In this document: positions 52,177 through 60,909 of the stretch, piece after piece
Layout: the number at the start of each line of letters is the position of its first letter
Position numbering within the stretch: the stretch's first letter is position 1
Origin: Chitinophagaceae bacterium
GTDB taxonomy: Bacteria > Bacteroidota > Bacteroidia > Chitinophagales > Chitinophagaceae
Direction of reading: 5' to 3'
DNA length: 64,000 nucleotides
Assembly: GCA_016720775.1 (NCBI GenBank)
Contig: JADKJX010000005.1
Location: forward strand, 1-64,000
The notes under the pieces: generated by a model
What the model was told of the DNA's origin: nothing
Databases searched by the model: none
The model's input: only the letters and a program-made list of their open reading frames with translations
Position numbers and translations under genes: made by a program

Positions 52177-55100
52177 TTGCAAAACAATAATCCTTTTAGA
52201 CGCTTTATCATCAAAAACAGTTATCTCCTGATAATTGCTGCCTGGCTCATCACCATATCTTTCATCATTGATAATTACTGGTCGGGAAATTCTTCCGTTG
52301 GCGCCGTACGGGAAAACATCCAGCGTTACATACACAGGCAGGAAACGGATTTTGAAAAACTGGCCGCCGATACTTCTGCCATCAACCGGATCAGTGATAG
52401 CCGCTATGATGAGGAATTTCTGCAGAGCCTGGTTAATAAGAAATATTTTTTTTACCGCTATTTTGTAAACGACATCGGCCGGCACAAACTCCTTTTCTGG
52501 AATACGCAAACGGTGCTGCCTTCCGACGAGTTGCTGGCATCACCCGATACCACCGGTTTTGTGCAATTGGAGAACGGGTTTTATGTGTGGCGCAAAGTGA
52601 AAAACCTATCGGGCCTCTCCATGGCACTCATCCCGGTAAAGTGGAATTTTTTTGTTACCAATACCTACCTGCGAAATACATTTGCCACCGGCAGCGACAT
52701 TGAAAGGAACTACGACATTTCACTTAAGCCAGCCGGCTCGCAGGTGAAATCGCTGCATGGCAATCCCATGTTTTATATAATAGAAAAGGCGAACAGCATA
52801 ACAGCAAAAAATAACCTGTTGGCTGTGTGGCTGCGGATACTGGCAGCCATTTGTTTGTTACTCTTCATTCACATGCTGGCCAACTGCTTTGCAAACAACC
52901 GGGGATTGGGCAGGGGGATACTGGTTTTGGCTGGTACCGTTTTTATTCTCCGGGTAATAAGTTATTTCTTTCCCATTCCGCTTAACTTCCGCCAGTTTGA
53001 ATTATTTGATCCTTCCATCTTTGGGTCGAACGATGTGAACCGTTCATTGGGTGATCTCTTAATAAATTCTTTGCTGTTCAGCTGGATCATCCTGTTCATT
53101 CATTATCACCTGCAGGATAAAAAGACCGGGTTCAATAATAAGCGGCCCGGATTCAGGTGGATCGTTTTATCCATTGCCTGTGTGGGGATGCTGGCAGCTA
53201 CGTTTGTGGCCGGAGATATCATCCGCAGCCTCGTTGCCGATTCGCAGATTTCGTTTGATGTGATCAATTTCTTTACCCTCAATATTTACAGCGTCACCGG
53301 TTTTGTGGTACTGTGTTGCATTGCCATGGGTTACTTTCTGCTGAGCCAGGTTGTGCTGTATTTTGTCAAACCATTTTTTTCAAGAAGATCAGCAGCGATC
53401 TATTTGATGATGGCTGTTGCCGGGCTTGTTTACCTGAGTTTTCAACTTGGAAAAGAATTTGCCGGCTTCCGCTTATTCGTACTTGCCTGGTTACTGCTGT
53501 ACCTGCTCATACTTAACGGCGGCAACCTGGGCATATCCAGCCGCAAAGTGGCTTCGCTGCGGCTTATCTTCTGGCTCTTCTTTTTTTCAGTAACCATCAC
53601 CGCCATCATCGTTGTGGAGAACAGTAAAAAAGAACTCGTCAACCGTAAGCACTATGCCGAAATACTTTCCACCAAAGCTGATCCTTCCAGCGAAACACTT
53701 TTAAATACATTGCTTACCGATTTCAGAAGCGATTACCTGGCAGCGAATTTTTACCGGCTCACATCCGGTTCATCCAACCGTGCGTTTAAAGACAGCCTGG
53801 TGAACGGGAATTTTTCCGGCTACACCAATAAGTACGATACAAAGATCTATACATTCGACGCAAATGAGAAAGCATTGTTCAATGAGGATGCCGCCAGCTA
53901 CAATGAACTGAACACCGTGTTAAAGACGCAGGCCAAACCAACAGGCATTCCCGAACTTTTTTATTACGACGAATCCTACGACCGCTTCAGCTACATCAGC
54001 CGTAAAACGATCGCCAACTTCGACGGGGATACACTGGGCTATGTATTTGTGCTTGCCAATCCACGCAAGTTCAAAACCGATGCGCTGAACCTGGAACTTT
54101 TTTCAAAGGGCAGCAGCAATGCGATCGAGAACTCGCCGGTGTATGCATTTGCTGTTTACAATAACCTGCAACTGGTAAGCAGTCACAATGATTATGCTTT
54201 CCCTACAAAGCTAACCGCAGCGCAGGTTCCAAAGGATGAGTTTGTAACCGTGCAGAAGAACGGGTACGATGAACTCTGGTACCGGGCGCCCGGTGCACAA
54301 AAGGTGGTGATCATTGCCAAAGAAAATAATTTTCTCATCGAGTCCATCACGCTGTTCTCTTATCTGTTCTGTGCCTTCTTACTGGTTACCGGTTTGTTCT
54401 CGCTGTTCAATGTGCTCATCCGTACAAAATTCAGTAAGCTGCGGTTCCGCAACTACTGGCAACTGAGCATACGCAACCAGATCTACGGCACGGTCATCTT
54501 CATCAGTGCTCTTTCTTTTATCATCATCGGTGTGGCAACAATCCTTTTCTTCATCAGTCGTTACCAGAATACCAACCGGGAAAAATTAAGTAGGGTTATT
54601 CACGTGATGGAAAATGAGGTACGCATTTCACTCACCGACCTGGCCATTTTTGATGACGTGGTGAAAGTGTATGACGAGGCCTACAAGGAAAAATTAGAAA
54701 AACTCATTGATAAGATATCGGAGATACATGCGGTGGATGTAAACCTGTACGACCTGGATGGCAATTTAAAAGTTTCGTCGCTGCCATTGCCTTATACCAA
54801 GGGCATCATAAGTACCCGGATGGATCCCATTGCTTATTATCACCTTAGTAAAGGAAAAGAAGTGCAGTACTTTAAAGAAGAGAAGATCGGCAAACTGAAT
54901 TTCGTGAGCAACTATGTTCCGGTGATTGACGGTACGGGCAGGGAATATGCCTACCTCAACATTCCTTATTTCACTTCCGAAAGTAAATTGCAGGAAGAGA
55001 TCGCCAATTTTTTGGTAACCATCATCAACCTGAATGCCTTCATCTTTTTAATTGCGGGTATTGTTGCTTTATTCATTACCAACCGCATTACCCGTTCCTT

Positions 55101-55932
55101 CTCCTTCATCAGTAAAAAAATGAAAGCGGTGAGCCTGGGCCAGCTAAACGAAGCCATCGACTGGAAACGGGATGACGAGATCGGAGAACTGGTGAAGGAA
55201 TACAACAAGATGGTGGGCAAGCTGGATGAAAGTGCGGTGGCCCTTGCCAAAAGTGAACGGGAAGGAGCCTGGCGTGAAATGGCCCGGCAGGTGGCACACG
55301 AGATCAAGAACCCGTTAACGCCAATGAAACTGAGTTTGCAGTACCTGCAGAAATCCATTGGTAATAATTCTGATAATGTAAAAGAGCTTACAGCCAATGT
55401 AGCCCAGACATTGGTAGAGCAGATAGATCACCTGAACCATATTGCAGGTGAGTTCAGCCAGTTTGCAAACATCGGCAATCCGCATAATGAAGTGTTTGAT
55501 ATGAATGATGTGATAAGAACGGTTACGCAACTTCACTCCATACACAGCCGGGTGCAGCTTCACTGGAAACCATTAGCCGAACCCATCTACATCAATGCCG
55601 ATCGTACACAGATAAACCGCCTGTTCACCAACCTGATCCAGAATGCGATCCAGGCAGTGCCGGAAGACCGGGATGTGGAGATAAGCATGGAAGAAGAACG
55701 GGCTGATGGCAAAGTGCTGATAAAAGTAAAAGACAACGGCAACGGAATACCTGAAGAGATGCGCTCAAAAATATTCACACCCAATTTTACCACCAAAACC
55801 TCCGGCACCGGGCTGGGGCTTGCCATGAGCAAAGGAATTGTAGAACAGGCAAGAGGAAGCATCTGGTTTGAAACAAAAACAGGAGAGGGAACAACGTTTT
55901 TTGTGGAGCTGCCGTTGGCGAGTGAGAAATGA
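52177..55932 (+). CDS. Very large multi-pass sensor histidine kinase (NtrY-like core)
   Basis: The 1,251-residue protein has one N-terminal membrane segment (about 15-33), a periplasmic region, and a block of seven or so membrane segments at about 215-490. A second extracytoplasmic region (about 500-720) follows, then further membrane segments near 725-745, 770-795 and 945-965, then HAMP, HisKA and HATPase domains. The acceptor box is ARQVAHEIKNPLTPMKL with His1041. NLIQNAIQAV, DNGNGIPEEM and GTGLGLAMSKGIVEQ are the N, G1 and G2 boxes. Start is a TTG at 52177; no ATG in frame was found nearby. No regulator is adjacent. The signal is unknown, and the size suggests a membrane-stress or lipid sensor only as a guess. 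Confidence 0.88.
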   Translation: MQNNNPFRRFIIKNSYLLIIAAWLITISFIIDNYWSGNSSVGAVRENIQRYIHRQETDFEKLAADTSAINRISDSRYDEEFLQSLVNKKYFFYRYFVNDIGRHKLLFWNTQTVLPSDELLASPDTTGFVQLENGFYVWRKVKNLSGLSMALIPVKWNFFVTNTYLRNTFATGSDIERNYDISLKPAGSQVKSLHGNPMFYIIEKANSITAKNNLLAVWLRILAAICLLLFIHMLANCFANNRGLGRGILVLAGTVFILRVISYFFPIPLNFRQFELFDPSIFGSNDVNRSLGDLLINSLLFSWIILFIHYHLQDKKTGFNNKRPGFRWIVLSIACVGMLAATFVAGDIIRSLVADSQISFDVINFFTLNIYSVTGFVVLCCIAMGYFLLSQVVLYFVKPFFSRRSAAIYLMMAVAGLVYLSFQLGKEFAGFRLFVLAWLLLYLLILNGGNLGISSRKVASLRLIFWLFFFSVTITAIIVVENSKKELVNRKHYAEILSTKADPSSETLLNTLLTDFRSDYLAANFYRLTSGSSNRAFKDSLVNGNFSGYTNKYDTKIYTFDANEKALFNEDAASYNELNTVLKTQAKPTGIPELFYYDESYDRFSYISRKTIANFDGDTLGYVFVLANPRKFKTDALNLELFSKGSSNAIENSPVYAFAVYNNLQLVSSHNDYAFPTKLTAAQVPKDEFVTVQKNGYDELWYRAPGAQKVVIIAKENNFLIESITLFSYLFCAFLLVTGLFSLFNVLIRTKFSKLRFRNYWQLSIRNQIYGTVIFISALSFIIIGVATILFFISRYQNTNREKLSRVIHVMENEVRISLTDLAIFDDVVKVYDEAYKEKLEKLIDKISEIHAVDVNLYDLDGNLKVSSLPLPYTKGIISTRMDPIAYYHLSKGKEVQYFKEEKIGKLNFVSNYVPVIDGTGREYAYLNIPYFTSESKLQEEIANFLVTIINLNAFIFLIAGIVALFITNRITRSFSFISKKMKAVSLGQLNEAIDWKRDDEIGELVKEYNKMVGKLDESAVALAKSEREGAWREMARQVAHEIKNPLTPMKLSLQYLQKSIGNNSDNVKELTANVAQTLVEQIDHLNHIAGEFSQFANIGNPHNEVFDMNDVIRTVTQLHSIHSRVQLHWKPLAEPIYINADRTQINRLFTNLIQNAIQAVPEDRDVEISMEEERADGKVLIKVKDNGNGIPEEMRSKIFTPNFTTKTSGTGLGLAMSKGIVEQARGSIWFETKTGEGTTFFVELPLASEK

Positions 55933-56089
55933 TCCAAACTATTTTAAGGGTATAAATATTGTGCATCAGCGAATGGATGCAGAAAAATCATTTTAAATAA
56001 ACAAACTCTTAACTACGTGGTCATGTTTTGGTAATAGTGTTGTTTGAACTTTGCGCCGTCAAACAATAATTAATCTAAAACCTACCATT

Positions 56090-56500
56090 ATGAAATCGTT
56101 CAAATCCATTTTCACAAGAACAGTATGCCTGCTGACGCTGGCCATTGCATCAAATTCATTTACCTATTCACAGGAACCTGCAAAGCCGAAGTATGCAGCC
56201 GGTAAAACTGCGGTAAGCGATATCCGCTTTGTACGCACCGAAGGCGATATGCTGGTATTTGATCTCCTGCTTAGCAACCTGCCTGCAAAAGGGACCATGC
56301 TCCGCATTTCCGATGGTGAAAACAACATCATCCTGGAAGAGAAGATCAGTACCGAAACCTATAACATCCGTTACAAGATCGCCCGGGAGAATATCAAACG
56401 TATCAATTTTGAGATTTCAGGAAAGAAAGTATTCCTTAAACAGTCTTTTACTATTGGTTCAAGAGTGGAAGAAAAAATAGAGGTAACTAAAACAGTATAG
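56090..56500 (+). CDS. Small secreted protein of unknown function
   Basis: This 136-residue product starts MKSFKSIFTRTVCLLTLAIA, a signal peptide ending near FTYSQ, and continues with a single small beta-rich domain (VSDIRFVRTEGDMLVFDLLL, LRISDGENNIILEEKI). I do not recognise it. ATG 56090 is chosen because the upstream extension would precede the signal peptide. A near-consensus box (GAACTTTG, one mismatch) lies about 30 bases upstream, and a strong terminator follows. It is divergent in orientation from the next two genes. Confidence 0.68.
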   Translation: MKSFKSIFTRTVCLLTLAIASNSFTYSQEPAKPKYAAGKTAVSDIRFVRTEGDMLVFDLLLSNLPAKGTMLRISDGENNIILEEKISTETYNIRYKIARENIKRINFEISGKKVFLKQSFTIGSRVEEKIEVTKTV

Positions 56501-56522
56501 CCATTTTAATCCGTTCCCCGGA

Positions 56523-56562
56523 GCAGGTATGCAATTGTTGTGCAGGCATACCTGCATTTTTA
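56523..56562 (+). terminator. Intrinsic terminator of the small secreted protein gene
   Basis: GCAGGTATGC (56523-56532) pairs perfectly with GCATACCTGC (56546-56555) and is followed by an A and a T-run. Confidence 0.8.
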
Positions 56563-56639
56563 TTTTCTATTTTGTATAGATGCGCTATGCATTATGCCGG
56601 TTTGCATATCTCTACCAGTATGGGGAGGTCTGGTCAGTT

Positions 56640-57158
56640 TTATGTTGAAGGATTCGGCTTATAATTGGAATACTTTACTACTTGATATAACATTGTAAAA
56701 TTTATTCCGGCCTGTAATAACATGGGGATCCTTCTATAAATCATATCTGTTGATATGAGTCTTTCAATTAGTTCTAAGGAAAATCCTTTGCCAAGCTCGT
56801 TTTGAATAGGAATTTGAATAGTTATAGTTGAAACCAGGGTTATCAAATTAAAAAGTAATGCTGACCAAACCAGCCATTTAGATATCATGATGGGCCGAAA
56901 CCAAAATAATAAGACCTGGGGGATGAAAGAAAAGAAAAAGAAAACAACAAATAGCGGAATGATCAGCGAACTATCAATCTGGTGAAATTTGGGAAATTCA
57001 TTTACGCCTACCGCACGCCATGTTCTGTAAGCTACTAACGAATTTACTATACCTCCACCAAAAACGTAGAAAGCAACCAGGATATAGACGGAGAATACAA
57101 TAGTTGAAATTTTGTTTTTACTGGTCATCTGATTTTTTTTAAACATTTTAAGTAACAT
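56640..57158 (-). CDS. Four-helix membrane protein, possibly DUF1772-like
   Basis: The 172-residue product has four membrane segments (IVFSVYILVAFYVFGGGIV, IIPLFVVFFFFSFIPQVLLFWF, LVWSALLFNLITLVSTI and a C-terminal helix) and the motif TIQIPIQNELG after the third helix. That layout, with a conserved IPxNNxL-like motif, resembles the DUF1772 (anthrone oxygenase-like) proteins, but the match is loose. The start may be the internal Met at 57128. Its terminus is 36 bases from the next minus-strand gene, and the two may form an operon. Confidence 0.6.
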   Translation of the reverse strand: MLLKMFKKNQMTSKNKISTIVFSVYILVAFYVFGGGIVNSLVAYRTWRAVGVNEFPKFHQIDSSLIIPLFVVFFFFSFIPQVLLFWFRPIMISKWLVWSALLFNLITLVSTITIQIPIQNELGKGFSLELIERLISTDMIYRRIPMLLQAGINFTMLYQVVKYSNYKPNPST

Positions 57159-57193
57159 TCCTTAAGAAGTAGGGCAAATGCAGCCTGCAAACT

Positions 57194-57871
57194 TTACTTT
57201 CCCATGATCAGTTTCCTCAAACTCACCAAATGGCTTAACAGAACCAACGGCACCACACAGCATGGCAACCACACAAAAGGAAAATAAAGTATGGCCGTAT
57301 TGGGTTGTTCAAAACCAAATTTCTGGAAAGAAGTCGGCACGGATAAAATTGCCGTGATTACAATATTAGCCAGTAAACCCAGGCAGATGATATTCCAGGC
57401 GATCAATGCTGTTTTGCCAAGGCTCTTCTTTACAAAACCAAAATAAAAAACCAATGGGGCGGTAAACCCGGCAATGATATCGTAGTTCCTTCCGGCAAAG
57501 GTCATTACCTGGGGAACAGCCTTGTTTAGGAATAACCAGTACAATGTAAGTTCAACCGGTATGCGTACAATGTGCAGGATGGTGAGCGTCTTTGTATCAA
57601 GCCCATCTATCCATGTTCTTCCTTTTATTGTAATAAAAAGAATAATGATACATAGAAGCGCAGGTAAGGCAAGCAGCGCAAACCTTGGCGGGAAGCCGGT
57701 GGTGACTTTATAAAACCCGGTGAATGCAACAACCGCCTGCAGCAGCAACCAGGCAAAAAGTAGCATTAATGTGGAAACAGAATTGTTTGCTGCCTTGTAG
57801 AAAAGAAAGACTGCCAACAGGGTAGTGGCAATGAATAAAATGTTAAGCACCATGGGTAAATTGGGGATCAT
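57194..57871 (-). CDS. Multi-pass membrane protein of unknown function
   Basis: This 225-residue protein has about seven hydrophobic segments, starting MIPNLPMVLNILFIATTLLAVFL. A conserved-looking IVRIPVELTLYWLFLNKAVP segment and GRNYDIIAGFTAPLVFYFGF are visible, but no family was recognised. It lies just upstream of the four-helix protein on the same strand and may be co-transcribed with it. Confidence 0.65.
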   Translation of the reverse strand: MIPNLPMVLNILFIATTLLAVFLFYKAANNSVSTLMLLFAWLLLQAVVAFTGFYKVTTGFPPRFALLALPALLCIIILFITIKGRTWIDGLDTKTLTILHIVRIPVELTLYWLFLNKAVPQVMTFAGRNYDIIAGFTAPLVFYFGFVKKSLGKTALIAWNIICLGLLANIVITAILSVPTSFQKFGFEQPNTAILYFPFVWLPCCVVPLVLLSHLVSLRKLIMGK

Positions 57872-57922
57872 AACCGGGAGTTTTCTGAAAATTAGTTTAA
57901 TAAAGTTGCATTTGCAATGGGG

Positions 57923-57995
57923 GAACCACCTGGGACATAGGTAACATAGAAAACCACACAGAACTTTCTATGTGCTCTATGCTCTTATATGGTTC
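57923..57995. repeat. CATAG-type inverted word repeat, copy 4
   Basis: GAACCACCTGGGACATAGG and AACATAGAAAACCACACAG are followed by CTATGTGCTCTATGCTC and TATATGGTTC. It lies between the membrane protein start and the PolX stop, in the same arrangement as copies 1 and 2. Confidence 0.65.
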
Positions 57996-58005
57996 AAATA
58001 AAAAT

Positions 58006-59691
58006 CTAAATTCCTTTTGCTGCCTTCCGTTTTTGTAGGAAGTTCTCAAACTGCACCAGTCCCATGCTGCTTAAGTTCTGTTCCTTGGTAACCATCGCCT
58101 TTTGTGCGGCAAGCACGCCGTACCTTGTATCATTGAACCCGGCAATTTCATGCGCATCGGGGTCAATGGAGATCAGTACGCCTTTCTCCAGCGCATAAGC
58201 AATTTCCCGCCAGTCAATGTCCAGGCGGCTGGGGTGGGCATTCAGTTCAATGGTTACCTTATTGGCGGCGCAGGCATCCACGATCTTTTTATGATCAACA
58301 GGATATCCTTTTCGGCTCAGAAATAAGCGGCCGGTCATGTGCCCGAGTATGGTGGTGTATGGATTTTCAATAGCGGTGATCAGTCGTTGCATCGCTTTTT
58401 CTTCCGTCATTTTTAAAATGCTGTGTACCGAAGCGATCACCAGGTCGAAGGTTGATAGTATTTGGTTTGAGTAATCGAGGTTTCCATCATAGAGTATATC
58501 GCTTTCAATGCTTTTGAAAATTTTAAAGCCTTTTAGTTTGCTGTTCAGTTCGTCAACCAGCTGGTGCTGCGCTTTTATCCGTTCTTCGGTAAGTCCGTTG
58601 GCATAAAAAGCACTTTTGCTGTGGTCGCTGATAACAAGGTATTCCAATCCCTGTTCTTTTGCAGCCTTGGCCATTTCTTCCAGGGTATTGCTGCCATCAC
58701 TCCAGTTACTATGACTGTGAATAATGCCCTTGATATCGGAGGGTTGTATTAATTCGGGCAAAGGCCCCTTTTTTGCCTGGTCAATTATATGGGGCATTTC
58801 CCGCAGGCAGGGTTGTATATATGAGATGCCGGCCTGGGTAAACAGGGGCTGGTCATCTGCCCCGGCTGTCTTGCTGAAATCGGTTTTTGAGTATTGGGAA
58901 AGGAAAGTTTCACTGAATTCGGGGCTGGAACCGGTGACGAAGAGCCTTTTTTCAACATCCTCCTCCCCGGTATAAAGCCTTAGTTTGAGTCCGTTGAGGA
59001 GTTTATATAATATGGTACCCGGCTTTTCCTCCAATAGTTCGGGCGGGTTGGCCGACTGGAATTTTGGTTTGATGGCTTCGTTGGTGCTCTTCACCACGTA
59101 TTCCAGTTCTTCGATCACCTCCAGCTGCCGTTTGAAACTTCCGGTGATGAATACATTTCCGGGGCCGAATAATTTTTCGAGATAGGCTGTTATTTGCGGA
59201 ACCACGGCTTCCACCTGCGGGTATAAATGATAACCACTGTTGCTGAAATAAAATTCGATGGTGTCAATAACATTCTGCTGGGTTTTTTCGCCGAAACCTT
59301 TGTAAAGCTTAAGCCGGTTTTCCTGGCAGGCATATAAAAGTTCCCCGATGCTTTCTATTTCCATCTCTTTCCAGATGGTATGAATTTTTTTTGGTCCAAT
59401 GCCTTTTATGTTCAGCATTTCGATCACACCCCGGGGTGTTTTATCAATTATTTCCTGCAATGCCTGTAAGGAACCTGTTTCAATGATCTCTATTATTTTC
59501 TTCCCGCTTGATTCGCCGATGCCTTTTATCTGGAAAATTTTTTCATGCGGCGTATCGGTTAACTGCATCGGAAGTTTTTCAATATTGAATGCAGCAGATG
59601 CATACGATTTTGCCTTAAAACTGTTTTCGCCGTGTATATCCATCAATTTGGCCAGCAGGGAAAAATTTTCGGCTATTTGGTAGTTATCCAT
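58006..59691 (-). CDS. PHP domain / DNA polymerase X-family protein with altered polymerase site
   Basis: This 561-residue protein has the bacterial PolX layout: an HhH-rich 8-kDa and thumb region (about 1-150), polymerase palm (about 150-315), and a PHP phosphoesterase domain (320-561). In the palm, GSFKRQLEVIEELE aligns with the family pattern GSxRRxxExxGDxD, but the two catalytic Asp are Glu195 and Glu197, and the third Asp (usually VDxR) is replaced in LKLRLY. The PHP metal ligands look intact: HSHS (325-327), SDHS (356), SVHS (423), NAHP (486) and DPDAH (510-514). It probably acts as a nuclease or phosphatase in repair, not as a polymerase; this is inference from the residues. Confidence 0.85.
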   Translation of the reverse strand: MDNYQIAENFSLLAKLMDIHGENSFKAKSYASAAFNIEKLPMQLTDTPHEKIFQIKGIGESSGKKIIEIIETGSLQALQEIIDKTPRGVIEMLNIKGIGPKKIHTIWKEMEIESIGELLYACQENRLKLYKGFGEKTQQNVIDTIEFYFSNSGYHLYPQVEAVVPQITAYLEKLFGPGNVFITGSFKRQLEVIEELEYVVKSTNEAIKPKFQSANPPELLEEKPGTILYKLLNGLKLRLYTGEEDVEKRLFVTGSSPEFSETFLSQYSKTDFSKTAGADDQPLFTQAGISYIQPCLREMPHIIDQAKKGPLPELIQPSDIKGIIHSHSNWSDGSNTLEEMAKAAKEQGLEYLVISDHSKSAFYANGLTEERIKAQHQLVDELNSKLKGFKIFKSIESDILYDGNLDYSNQILSTFDLVIASVHSILKMTEEKAMQRLITAIENPYTTILGHMTGRLFLSRKGYPVDHKKIVDACAANKVTIELNAHPSRLDIDWREIAYALEKGVLISIDPDAHEIAGFNDTRYGVLAAQKAMVTKEQNLSSMGLVQFENFLQKRKAAKGI

Positions 59692-59963
59692 ACCTAAAAG
59701 TAAGAAATAGGACGATTCGGCGGTTTTGCCGGCGGCGGCAATAAATGCAAAATCCGGCCAAAAGAGATCCGGAAAATCACCAACCTGAAAATAAAAATGA
59801 TGAAAGAAAAAGTTTTGCGTGAAGAGATTGATTGAATGAAGATCATGATACGTAAAGAAATAAAAATGCGATCAAAGAAAACAGCGGGAGATATGGTTTT
59901 AAAAAATTCACTGAAAGGCTGTTTGATGTAACCCTTTGTGGGCAATAGTTTTAGCAAAGAAAA

Positions 59964-59990
59964 AGTCCCGGAAAATTTCCGGGACTTTTA
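59964..59990 (-). terminator. Intrinsic terminator after the lysine/alanine-rich gene
   Basis: AGTCCCGGAAA pairs with TTTCCGGGACT, with T-runs on both strands. On the minus strand it follows the small gene ending at 60020 and so closes the rplU-rpmA unit. Confidence 0.8.
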
Positions 59991-60019
59991 AGATATTTTG
60001 CTTTTTTGAAAAGCGAAGA

Positions 60020-60133
60020 TTACTTCTTCTTAGCGGCTTTTTTCTTAGGAGCAGCTTTTTTAGCGGCTTTCTTTTTTGGAGCAGCTTTCTTTTTTGGAGC
60101 AGCTTTTTTAGCGGCTTTTTTCTTTGTTGCCAT
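60020..60133 (-). CDS. Lysine/alanine-rich histone H1-like small protein
   Basis: An ATG at 60133 opens a 37-codon frame, MATKKKAAKKAAPKKKAA and so on, built only of Lys, Ala and Pro after Thr3, with a KKAAPKKKAA period. It resembles the AAK-rich C-terminal tails of histone H1 and bacterial AlgP/Hc-like DNA-binding proteins. It would bind nucleic acid without a fold of its own. It lies 80 bases after rpmA, with a terminator downstream, so it may be co-transcribed with ribosomal genes. A plus-strand frame through the same DNA gives an improbable Phe/Leu-rich peptide and is rejected. Confidence 0.75.
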   Translation of the reverse strand: MATKKKAAKKAAPKKKAAPKKKAAKKAAPKKKAAKKK

Positions 60134-60213
60134 TTTTTTAAATTTAATTGGTTAGTAAATAATACTTAAAAATAGAAAGATTTTTTAAATAACCAAAAAA
60201 AATATAAGAAAAT

Positions 60214-60480
60214 TTAGGCTGTCGCTTCCACTGCAGTAACCGAAACTACGGTCTTATCGCCTTTGGTTTTTTTGAATTCAACCAGGCCATCGGTCAATGC
60301 AAAGATGGTAAAATCTTTTCCAACACCTACATTTTTACCAGGATGGTAAGTTGTACCTCGTTGACGAATGATGATGTTGCCTGCAATTGCCGGCTGACCA
60401 CCATAAATTTTTACACCTAATCTTTTGCTTTGTGAATCCCGACCATTCTTTACCGAGCCTTCACCTTTTTTATGTGCCAT
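60214..60480 (-). CDS. rpmA: 50S ribosomal protein L27
   Basis: The 88-residue product starts MAHKKGEGSVKNGRDSQSKR, the L27 signature that places the N-terminus near the peptidyl-transferase centre, with GNIIIRQRGTTYHPGKNVG in the core. It lies in the universal rplU-rpmA order, but with a 102-base gap holding a TTCGTTAATC word repeat. Confidence 0.97.
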   Translation of the reverse strand: MAHKKGEGSVKNGRDSQSKRLGVKIYGGQPAIAGNIIIRQRGTTYHPGKNVGVGKDFTIFALTDGLVEFKKTKGDKTVVSVTAVEATA

Positions 60481-60487
60481 GTTTAAA

Positions 60488-60580
60488 TTGTTTATTCGTT
60501 AATCAGTTTATTCGTTAATCCGTTAATTGGTGTGATGGTTATTTACTGATAAACAAATTAACCAATTAACTATTTAACCA
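60488..60580. repeat. TTCGTTAATC-type word repeat between rplU and rpmA
   Basis: TTTATTCGTTAATCAG is directly repeated as TTTATTCGTTAATCCG, followed by CGTTAATTGG, then the inverted words AACAAATTAACCAATTAAC. It fills the intergenic gap of a ribosomal operon. Confidence 0.65.
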
Positions 60581-60582
60581 GC

Positions 60583-60888
60583 TTATGCGATTGCTGTTAC
60601 TTTAATGTGTGTATACTGGGTACGATGCCCGTGTTTTTTACGGAACCCTTTCCTTCTTTTCATTTTAAAGGCAATTACTTTGTCACCCTTAATGAGGTCG
60701 CTGATGATCTCGGCTTTAACAACTGCTTTTACATCGCTGCCCAATACAACCTTTCCGTTGCTGTCGGTCATCAATACTTCGGCAAATTCTACTGAATCAC
60801 CGGCTTTGCCCTCGATGTGAGGAACGTATAAGCTGTCGCCTGCTTTAACTTTAAATTGCTGACCCGCTATTTTAACTACTGCTAACAT
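60583..60888 (-). CDS. rplU: 50S ribosomal protein L21
   Basis: This 101-residue product has the family start MLAVVKIAGQQFKVKAGDSL and the basic C-terminal MKRRKGFRKKHGHRTQYTHI, which contacts 23S rRNA. First gene of the rplU-rpmA unit, with a promoter-like box about 22 bases upstream. Confidence 0.97.
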   Translation of the reverse strand: MLAVVKIAGQQFKVKAGDSLYVPHIEGKAGDSVEFAEVLMTDSNGKVVLGSDVKAVVKAEIISDLIKGDKVIAFKMKRRKGFRKKHGHRTQYTHIKVTAIA

Positions 60889-60909
60889 AATATTCCGAAT
60901 TTAGGACGG

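Noticed and set aside
59694..59957. 87-residue minus-strand ORF upstream of PolX
   Set aside because: It lies in the PolX leader, ends 2 bases before the PolX start, and is Phe/Ile-rich without family likeness. A 31-codon plus-strand frame near 59837-59932 in the same stretch is equally unsupported. The 250 bases between PolX and the terminator at 59964 show no convincing gene.
59936..60169. 77-residue plus-strand ORF
   Set aside because: It is the complement of the Lys/Ala-rich small gene and reads as Phe/Leu/Ser runs. The minus-strand frame has a start, a stop and a terminator and is preferred.
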